64,000 nt of DNA. Source: Cryptomeria japonica (lineage: Eukaryota; Streptophyta; Pinopsida; Cupressales; Cupressaceae). The notes beneath the pieces were generated by a model that worked only from the letters and a program-made list of their open reading frames with translations, made no database searches and was not told the DNA's origin. Every line of letters begins with the position of its first letter. Positions within the stretch are counted from its first letter, which is position 1. Location of the stretch: positions 337,694,502 to 337,758,501 of the forward strand of contig NC_081414.1 in assembly GCF_030272615.1 (NCBI RefSeq). Reading direction: 5' to 3'. Made by a program: the position numbers and the translations under genes. Below are positions 56,690 through 64,000 of this stretch, piece by piece.

Positions 56690-59600
56690 TTAGGATTGGA
56701 AATAGTGTTTGAGATATCTCCCATTGACAGGCAACGGAATGTCCTCTCCAGTTAAAGTCTGCAACCTAAATGCATTTTCTCCCAATATCTCTGAAATTTG
56801 ATAAGGACCTTTCCAAAGCTTATCAAACTTATCATGTTCTCCTCTTTTCTCATGCGCTTTGTCCCAATACAGGACGAGATCCGAAATTCGGAACGCCTTG
56901 ACTCTTGCTTGTCGATCAAACCATCTCTTCACCACTCCTTGATGTTTAGCGAAGTTATCTAGTGCTTGATCTCTTTTCTCTTCTAGGTTCATCAACTGTG
57001 TCAACCTGGCCTGTACCGCATCAGTGTCTTCCATGTACTCCTGAATAAATCTCAAGGTTGGAATCCTGAGTTGCATAGGGAAGACTGGGTCTTGGCCATA
57101 GACTAGGAAATAAGGCGAAATGCCTAATGCGTTCTTTGTTCTGATTCTGTCTGCCCATAAAGCAAATCTCAGCTGGGTGTGCCATTCTCTGGGGCTTCTC
57201 TCTAATAATTTCTTGATAACACTGAGCAAATTTTTGTTTGTGGATTCTGCTAATCCATTACCCTGAGGATAATAATTTGATGAAAACTTGAGGGTTATCC
57301 CGTACTCAAAAGCCCAATTTGAGAATCTCAATGATGTGAATGCCGATCCATTGTCGCAAACCAACGCATAGGGACATCCAAACCTTGTGATTATGTTCTC
57401 TTCTAGAAACTTGATTACAACTTCCGTGGAACAAACCTTAAGTGCCTGTGCCTCTGACCATCTGGTACAATAATCTGTAGCTGTAATGATGTACTTATGT
57501 TGTGCTGAGGATGCGGGGTTGATGACACCAATAAAGTCCATTCCCCATTTAGCAAATGGTCTGGCTTCCATCACCGGATTCAGTGGCATGGCAGGATTTC
57601 TCTCTCTTATAGCTGCGACTTGACATGTGTGGCAAGTCTTAATGTGATTGAACGTATCTTTAAAAAGCGTAGGCCAGTAATATCCTGCTCTTAGGATCTG
57701 GTGAGCTGTGGCGAGGTTGGCTCCATGTCCGGTTCCAAACTTAGAATGGAAATGTTCAATTATCTGCTTTGCTTCGTCTTTGCCAACACATCTCAGGTAC
57801 ACTCCTTCATAGTTCTTGCGGTATAAAACAGATCCTCGAAGCATGTAATGTTGACACTTTAATCTTAATGCTCTCTTTTGTGTAGGTGTCATATGAGCAG
57901 GACATTTGTGATTAAGCAAATATGTCACAATGTCTTTGTACCATTCATCAGGCGTGACATCCTCTAATTCGTAAATTTGTTGGACTAATCCTGGCCCATC
58001 TATTGCCAATGTCTGCGCCAAAGCTTGTCCTCGGACAAGTTTCATGGGCTGTATCTCGATGTCAAATTCTTGGATAATGGCGACCCACTTTCCTCTTCTT
58101 TCACCTAATTCATTTTGCATGAGAAGAGTCTTGACTGCCGCATCAGGTACTATTGCATAAATCTTGGCTCTCAGGAGGTAATGTCTGAACTTCTTTACTG
58201 CCTTTACTAATGCGTATGCTTGCTTTTCAATGTTTGGATATCTCAATTCTGCATCTTTCAACGGGGTGCTCATGAAAGCAATCGGGTTTTCATCCCTCTC
58301 TTCACTTCTTTGGGTGAGAATGGCGGTACAAGTGTATTCGGAAGCGAAGGAATATAAATAAAATGGTTTGAGATAATCAGGACTAATCAAGACTGGCGCC
58401 TCCATGATGGCGGTCTTTATTTCTTCAAATGCCCTTCTGGCTTGTGGAGTCCACTCAACCTTTGCATCTTTCTTTAACATTTCATTCAATGGTCTGACAA
58501 TCTCGGCAAATCCGGTAATGAATTTTCGGACGAAGTTGATTTTGCCGAAAAATGATTTGAGCTCTTTCTTGCTTGCTGGCAAATTGATAGTAGATATGGC
58601 CCTCACCCTTTCAGGATCAATAGATATTCCTTTCTCTGAGATGACATGTCCTAAAAGCTTTCCTTCTGTGACTCCAAATATGCATTTCTTCGGATTAAGG
58701 GAGACACCGTATCTTCTACATCTTTGGAAGACTCTTCTCAAATCGTCCACATGATCTTCTCTCTGCCTAGAGAAAACTGTGATATCATCCATATATATAA
58801 TAATGCTTTTACCAATTAAATCTCTGAAAGCGATATCCATAGCTCTCTGGAATGTGGCCCCGGCGTTTATGAGTCCAAAAGGCATTCTCTTATAGGCAAA
58901 TGTTCCCCATTTGGTGGTGAAAGCAGTCTTTATTCGATCTTCAGGTTCGACTAGGACTTGATTGTATCCTGAATATCCGTCTAGGAAGGACATCATCTGC
59001 GATCCATTGACGATCTGCAGTACTTCATCTAATGATGGGAGCGGATAGTTATCTTTCTCTGACGCTCTATTAAGATTTCTGAAATCCACACACAATCTGA
59101 TCTCTCCATTTTTCTTTCTAACAGGTACCAGGTTGGCGACCCACGTCGAGTGTCTTACTGGGAAGATGATTTTAGCTGTGAGTAACTTCTTCACTTCTTG
59201 GTATATCAGCGGTTCTAACAAAGGATTGACGGGTCTTTGTCTTTGCCTGAATGGCTTGCTTCCTGGCTTCAACGGGATTGTGTGAGTGATAATCGCAGTG
59301 TCGTAGGTCTTGAGATCTTCATAGCTCCATGCAATGACATCTGGGAAGTCCCTCATGTTTTTTAGGATTCCATCTTTTTCAGTCGCTGTGCAGGACTTTC
59401 CAATGAAAACATTCTTAACTTGTGTCTCGTCACCTAGATTGATCGCGTCACACATATTGCCTTCTACACTGTGATTCTTCTTTTCTTTCAACTTGTCAGG
59501 ATCAAAAATCCTTTCTAATTCAACCATTCCTTTCGGAATAGTGTTTGTCTTTAAGTTCAGGACTCCTTCGGCATCGAACTCAGCTTCACCCACTTCATCT

Positions 59601-62335
59601 TCATCTATGATCTGTGTTAAGAAAACGTCCGTGCTGGTTAGGAAGTCTAGAATGTGCTTGTCGTCTTCGAAAACTTGGAAATTGGTAATGTTATCTGGGA
59701 CTGAAGGAACTGATATTAACTCGATTGTAAACTTCTTTAATCCTTCCATTGCTAATGGAATCAATGAGCTCGCGGCCTGTGCAAGTGAATTGGCCACTTG
59801 ATTCTGATGTCTATAAATTGAATTGATATTGAAAGCTTCAAAACTTTCAATTAGATCCCAGACTCGATTCCTATACTTGGTTAGCCTTTTGTCATGACAG
59901 ACATATTGCTTCCTGATTTGCCTTATTGCGATTTCTGAGTCTCCGTATACTTGCAGTATCTTTGCCCCCTTTTGGATGGCTAACAGTAATCCATGGACCA
60001 AAGATTCATATTCTGCTACGTTGTTGGTGCAAGGGAACTGTAATCTGTGAGCGGCAAGGTATGTTTCTCCTTTAGGACTAATTAATTCATATCCGGCTCC
60101 GGATCCTTGTTTGGACTTAGATCCGTCGAACCTTAGTGTCCATATCTGATTTTCTTGATTGTCTGTTTCTGGACTTTCATGACTTTCATCTGTTGTATCG
60201 GACGAAACTTCATCTTCTACAGAACTTTCGGTGTCTGTAGAGCTTTCATTCTCTGAATCTTGAGCTTCCTCTACAATTAGTGTCTGCGGGATTCTTTTGT
60301 TTACTTGCTCCAATGCGGTCTGGCATAAAGCACAAGATAATTCCGAGTGGACGGCATTGTGAATTCTACACCAATTCGGAAGGAGCAACTCTCGAACAGA
60401 TGCTATATTGCCAAGTTGTACACTTTGCTGGATGTTTCTTTGTACAAACCTTCTGAAGTTTTCAAACATCCCTTCGTCCTCTTGGTCGGATCCTTGATCG
60501 CTTTCAATGACGATCTCAGTTGACTCCATGACCTCTTGTTGGGTATCTTCATCTTGTATGTCTTGTATCATTAAGATCTCTTCTACTTTTGGTTTATATG
60601 TTCCTAGGTCGGATTCTAAAAATAGAACTTCGTTGTCCTCTCCATATTCAGTTATCATCAATCTCAACCTTGGGGTGCTATCAATTTTAATCTGGTTCGG
60701 GACTCCTCTCCATGGTAGCCACATGTGTGCAAAATCGGTCGATACATATCCATTCAATTTTCGGGACCAATCTCGACTCAGGAGCATTCCATATGAATCT
60801 GGAATATCCACTACTGATATATCTATAAAATTCTGGATCCTTGGATCTGCGGCCAATTGCATGTGAATGTTGTTCAATTCTCCCATGACTGGAACTTCTG
60901 TCTTGTCAAGCTGAGTGACTTTTCTCTTGGTAGGTGCGGGAGTTATTCCCAGTCTTTGACAAACGGCTAAAGGCATGACATTGCTTGAGGCTCCGGAATC
61001 ATAAAGGCAATTGTGTAATAGCTTTCCAAATATTCTGACTGATAACAGGAACGGGGCCGGTTCGTCCTTTCCTTGAGAAGGCACTGAATTTCCTTCACTT
61101 GATTCTTGATGTTTAACTTGATTAATCTTCGAGTAATCTTCCTTCGCTGGGCTCTCCTCTTTCGAGTGACTGGCTTGGTTTGCAGATTTTCCTTTTTTAA
61201 CCACATCTTTCTTGATTGCGACCTCCTTTTCGGGAAGAACCAAGTTAGTAGTGAGGTTCTCTTTGACTGTAGGCTGAGCTTTCTTTGCTTCGCCTCTTTT
61301 GAGTAATACTTTTCCTTCCAACATATCTTCCTTTTTAGCTGGGAAGGTTATAGTTTGAACCATGCACTTATTTTGCTCGGGTTGTTCTTGAGAATCGGCT
61401 TCCTCTTGAGTCACATTGATAGTGGCTTGAATATTTGACCTTGTTGCACTAGGTTCACTCAAACTATTGATCACTGCCTCTTTAATTTCAGACACTTTGA
61501 GCAACTCGTAGAGTGGTAAACTTACCTTAACTTTCTTGAGTTCATCTAACACCAAGGCGGCCAATCTTTTCGTTTCATTTCCCGCAGGAGGTGAAATATT
61601 TCTTCTTTGTCTGTATTCTTGAGTGTTTTGTGGATATTCAGGGACGTTGCTAGCTTGGGGATCCGGTGGAGTTGAAAAATTGTTTGGAGGAATCGATGTT
61701 GTCAATGGTTCGGGATTTCTCTGATTCCTGTGATAAACTCTTTGGTTTGCACCTCCTGACGATTGGTGGAATACTTCCTTGATTCCTTCTACTAAAACAC
61801 TGTCGTTCAATGGTGGGAAATAGTATTCTGAATCCTCTACAGGTCCATTTGCAGATGCTGGCGGAAACTGAGATCCTGGTGGTAACATCGGTCCATTGGC
61901 CGATTCTGGAGGAAATCTCCCATTTTGTTCTTGACTAATTTCTTCTTGTGAATATCTGCAGGTTTCAACGATCATGGCTTGACCATACTGCGTGGTTGGA
62001 ACAATTTCATACCCTGTGGTGGGAGGATTTTCAGGCGGATTGGTAGTGCGCATCTCTTGTTGGAAAATGTCGGCTGCAATCTTGAATTCAGGACACTGCA
62101 ACTCGGAATGTTGGTTCGTGTTGTGGAGTCTGCACCAACTAGACAAGGCTGCTTCGACTAAAAACACTTTGCCCGAAGAGGGGTTCTCTTGACTTTGCGC
62201 ATTTGGTGGATTGTCCAAGGGCGTCACCACATTTCCATTGTTGGGAGCTGTATTCCATGGTCTTCTTTGGAAACCTTGATTGTTATTTCCTTGATAATTG
62301 TTTCTGAATCCTGGATTATTATTCCCTTGGAAATT
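56690..62335 (-). CDS. A pol polyprotein: protease, archaeal-type RNase H, RT, RNase H, integrase
   Basis: Numbering from the Met at 62230 (1,846 residues). A C-x2-H-x4-H-x4-C knuckle at 33-46; protease DSGASSN at 411; a second C/H cluster at 621-636; an archaeal-type RNase H at 697-823 (D702, E740, D764, but N814 where the last Asp is usual); RT at about 1000-1200 with YMDD at 1146-1149. The ordinary RNase H domain (1288-1410) has lost its first Asp (SFAS instead of TDAS, F1295) and its last. The integrase zinc region has C1533-C1536; the core is D1565, D1626, E1662 with 35 residues between the last two. WKGPY near 1806 is a GPY motif; no chromodomain follows. The frame is the same as gag and is separated from it by one TAG, so pol is made either by readthrough or not at all. 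Confidence 0.88.
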   Translation of the reverse strand, partial: NFQGNNNPGFRNNYQGNNNQGFQRRPWNTAPNNGNVVTPLDNPPNAQSQENPSSGKVFLVEAALSSWCRLHNTNQHSELQCPEFKIAADIFQQEMRTTNPPENPPTTGYEIVPTTQYGQAMIVETCRYSQEEISQEQNGRFPPESANGPMLPPGSQFPPASANGPVEDSEYYFPPLNDSVLVEGIKEVFHQSSGGANQRVYHRNQRNPEPLTTSIPPNNFSTPPDPQASNVPEYPQNTQEYRQRRNISPPAGNETKRLAALVLDELKKVKVSLPLYELLKVSEIKEAVINSLSEPSATRSNIQATINVTQEEADSQEQPEQNKCMVQTITFPAKKEDMLEGKVLLKRGEAKKAQPTVKENLTTNLVLPEKEVAIKKDVVKKGKSANQASHSKEESPAKEDYSKINQVKHQESSEGNSVPSQGKDEPAPFLLSVRIFGKLLHNCLYDSGASSNVMPLAVCQRLGITPAPTKRKVTQLDKTEVPVMGELNNIHMQLAADPRIQNFIDISVVDIPDSYGMLLSRDWSRKLNGYVSTDFAHMWLPWRGVPNQIKIDSTPRLRLMITEYGEDNEVLFLESDLGTYKPKVEEILMIQDIQDEDTQQEVMESTEIVIESDQGSDQEDEGMFENFRRFVQRNIQQSVQLGNIASVRELLLPNWCRIHNAVHSELSCALCQTALEQVNKRIPQTLIVEEAQDSENESSTDTESSVEDEVSSDTTDESHESPETDNQENQIWTLRFDGSKSKQGSGAGYELISPKGETYLAAHRLQFPCTNNVAEYESLVHGLLLAIQKGAKILQVYGDSEIAIRQIRKQYVCHDKRLTKYRNRVWDLIESFEAFNINSIYRHQNQVANSLAQAASSLIPLAMEGLKKFTIELISVPSVPDNITNFQVFEDDKHILDFLTSTDVFLTQIIDEDEVGEAEFDAEGVLNLKTNTIPKGMVELERIFDPDKLKEKKNHSVEGNMCDAINLGDETQVKNVFIGKSCTATEKDGILKNMRDFPDVIAWSYEDLKTYDTAIITHTIPLKPGSKPFRQRQRPVNPLLEPLIYQEVKKLLTAKIIFPVRHSTWVANLVPVRKKNGEIRLCVDFRNLNRASEKDNYPLPSLDEVLQIVNGSQMMSFLDGYSGYNQVLVEPEDRIKTAFTTKWGTFAYKRMPFGLINAGATFQRAMDIAFRDLIGKSIIIYMDDITVFSRQREDHVDDLRRVFQRCRRYGVSLNPKKCIFGVTEGKLLGHVISEKGISIDPERVRAISTINLPASKKELKSFFGKINFVRKFITGFAEIVRPLNEMLKKDAKVEWTPQARRAFEEIKTAIMEAPVLISPDYLKPFYLYSFASEYTCTAILTQRSEERDENPIAFMSTPLKDAELRYPNIEKQAYALVKAVKKFRHYLLRAKIYAIVPDAAVKTLLMQNELGERRGKWVAIIQEFDIEIQPMKLVRGQALAQTLAIDGPGLVQQIYELEDVTPDEWYKDIVTYLLNHKCPAHMTPTQKRALRLKCQHYMLRGSVLYRKNYEGVYLRCVGKDEAKQIIEHFHSKFGTGHGANLATAHQILRAGYYWPTLFKDTFNHIKTCHTCQVAAIRERNPAMPLNPVMEARPFAKWGMDFIGVINPASSAQHKYIITATDYCTRWSEAQALKVCSTEVVIKFLEENIITRFGCPYALVCDNGSAFTSLRFSNWAFEYGITLKFSSNYYPQGNGLAESTNKNLLSVIKKLLERSPREWHTQLRFALWADRIRTKNALGISPYFLVYGQDPVFPMQLRIPTLRFIQEYMEDTDAVQARLTQLMNLEEKRDQALDNFAKHQGVVKRWFDRQARVKAFRISDLVLYWDKAHEKRGEHDKFDKLWKGPYQISEILGENAFRLQTLTGEDIPLPVNGRYLKHYFQS

Positions 62336-63838
62336 CTAATTGTTCGCGTGTTGGCCATGGTTGGCCCTCTGCATGCTCTGGAGTTGATTATTCTGGTTCC
62401 TCAAATGGGTGACCTCAGTTGATAACTTCTTGACTTGCTCAATCAGCTCTTTCATTTCATCTTTCTCTTCTTGTGTCCTTGACGAATTTGTAGCATTTTG
62501 CAGGTACACAGGTTGAGCAGGTAGGGCTTGAGAAATTGGAGCTCCTGGGTGAAGGACCAACTGATTCGCCGGCTGTACGTTGGGATATGTCGCTTGCGGA
62601 ATTGGATTCATGACTGGAGTTTGGTTGGCCAAAGCCGTGCCAACTGCCTGCATCTGGTTAGGTGCTGCGACGGACCCCATGTGTAGTAGTGGTCCAGTGA
62701 TGTTTTGTCCCATGTGCTTACTCACTTCAATGGCTCTTGTGTATGCCGCATTTAGATCATTCGGAGCTGGATGTGTCCTTACGAACATAGCTGTGAGATG
62801 ATCTAAGGCTCCATAGTAAATTTCCCTTGGATCTGCAATAAGATAAGGAGGACGTAGCATTGTGTAGGCTCGGTGAAATCTGTCATTGAAGGAGGTAATA
62901 GGTTCATGTTCTCTCCTTCGAACCTCAACAAACTGTCTGTATAACTCTGCTGGTGTAGTTGGGATGCCAAACTTGGCAATGAATGCGTCTTTCATCGCGT
63001 CCCAAGTCCTGATGGATCCTGTAGGCAAATGAATAAACCAAAAGTATGCCTCTTCTCCCAATGAGTAGGGAAAAAGCCTACATGCCACATCTCCATATTC
63101 AATTTGTCTGTTTCGAAGAAGGTCCTCGAACATCTTGATGTGATCTTCTGCTGTGCGATGGAAATCACTAACATTAAACTTGGAACAAAAGTGTTCTGGA
63201 TTCTTCGGCATATCATGATAAACTGCAAATTCCAACGGTGATGGATTGTTGACTAGCCACGTCGCACCATTAAGTACATGAGGAGGAGGAGGTGGAGGTG
63301 GAGCACGATGAGCCATTGTATTCCTTGAAACTGAACTTGATGAACTAGCTTGGCTTTTTGTTTGTGAAATTGCTTGGATACTAGATTGGATCGCCGCTTG
63401 GACTTGTTCTTGAAGAACTTGTGATGACTCAGGAGATTCTTCCAATCTTAGTTCGAACTCTTTGGGAGTGTCCTCTCTTTTAACTCGCTTTGCTTTGGAA
63501 GTAAACTGAAGTTCACTTAGATCCTTGATGCCTGGTGTGGACCTCAACAACCTTTGATGTTTCTCGGGCGAGAAAGAACCAATGCGATCCAGCGTGAAGT
63601 CTTGCAAGGATTATTGTGGATTCCTCTGATTGCGAAGATTCCTAGCTATGACCCTTTGATGTTCTTCGGCTATATCTTCCTCTTGCTCTAAGATGATTCT
63701 AACTCTGTTATATTCGACTTGGCTTCTCCTTGCGTTCCAAGCTACTTGATTCAATTGGGAAATGATGTCTTCCTGGGTATTGCCTATTTGCAAATTGGGT
63801 TGCACCACCTGATTCAGTCCTTCATCTGGCAACACCAT
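62336..63838 (-). CDS. A gag, with one internal in-frame stop
   Basis: A single frame from the Met at 63838 to the TAG at 62336-62338, interrupted only by TAA at 63611-63613. The capsid part (RQIEYGDVACRLFPYSLGEE, FRFHRAYTML-like helices) is well kept and matches A-prime. A Gln/Asn-rich tail (QGNNNPGFRNN) runs across the TAG into the pol frame. There is no zinc knuckle before the TAG; the knuckle lies 70-odd codons after it, so the nucleocapsid function would be in the readthrough product. If the TAA is real in the genome, translation would start at 63607 or the copy is defective. Confidence 0.8.
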
Positions 63839-63910
63839 CGTACTTCATGATCATGTTCGCAATGTTTTTCTCTTTTCAAAATCTTCGGACTTCGAACTTT
63901 GAAACTAAAG

Positions 63911-63930
63911 AAGCCCTCCTTCTAGCGCCA
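63911..63930 (-). other. A primer binding site
   Basis: The minus strand reads TGGCGCTAGAAGGAGGGC, four bases after the LTR end. It is not the initiator-Met site used by C1, C2, B and F. I cannot name the tRNA. Confidence 0.6.
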
Positions 63931-63934
63931 ATTC

Positions 63935-64000
63935 TGTTGACGTGTATTTTGTACACAATCATACACAGAATAAAATACCATTAGGCATCTTATCCTCTCT
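63935..64000 (-). repeat. A 5' LTR, first 66 bp visible
   Basis: Identical over all 66 bp to 48292-48357. The rest is beyond the window. Confidence 0.92.

Larger units (their letters stand above)
48292..64000 (-). mobile_element. Element A: large Ty3/gypsy retrotransposon with a second ORF
   Basis: The minus-strand element is at least 15.7 kb. The 3' LTR is 48292-49242; the 5' LTR starts at 63935 and runs out of the window. The 66 bp of 5' LTR visible are identical to the 3' LTR, which points to a young insertion. The order from the 5' side is: primer site, gag-pol (63838-56690), 4 kb non-coding with repeats, second ORF (52641-49339), polypurine tract, LTR. The gag type, the archaeal-type RNase H, and the lack of a chromodomain suggest the Tat/Ogre side of Ty3/gypsy (inference). 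It lies inside gag of A-prime. The right-hand target duplication is outside the window. Confidence 0.88.

Overview
The window looks like nuclear DNA of a large-genome seed plant. Several LTR retrotransposons sit inside one another, introns are long with GT-AG borders, the DNA is AT-rich, and there are no operons, ribosome binding sites or compact genes. A gymnosperm (conifer) is my best guess, but the sequence alone does not prove it. All element names below (A, A-prime, B, C1, C2, D, E, F, X) are mine.

Layout. 1-2653 and 16404-18224 hold non-coding repeats plus a minus-strand Ty3/gypsy gag-like remnant (D). D is split by C1 (2654-16403), a copia-type element that keeps a gag zinc-knuckle region and a long extra ORF but has no pol. 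C1 is split in turn by C2 (8656-15416), a fairly complete Ty1/copia element. 18225-25506 is the 3' half of element E: an extra ORF, a polypurine tract and a 3' LTR. The E ORF is interrupted by a 3.57-kb solo LTR (X, 19526-23094) with an exact 5-bp target duplication. 26031-33469 is a complete chromovirus-type Ty3/gypsy element (F) with an exact CAAAA target duplication and several disabling mutations.

The only host gene I can support is on the minus strand between 35419 and 39968: three 3' exons of a pentatricopeptide-repeat (PPR) protein with consistent splice sites and a stop codon. Its 5' exons are not seen. Rightward, where they would lie, the DNA is all retrotransposon: LTR fragments of family A, a deletion derivative B (41415-45370), a decayed copy A-prime (45648-48291), and a young element A (48292 to beyond 64000) inserted into A-prime.

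Element A is the most unusual object. On the minus strand it has a gag-pol frame of about 2383 codons broken by only two in-frame stops, an extra archaeal-type RNase H domain placed before the reverse transcriptase, a degenerate ordinary RNase H, an integrase, then 4 kb of non-coding DNA with a phased array of hairpins, then a second ORF of about 1,070-1,100 codons before the 3' LTR. Extra ORFs of similar size, position and partial sequence pattern also occur in C1 and E, elements of different classes. I consider this shared extra ORF and the hairpin array the best candidates for something undescribed.
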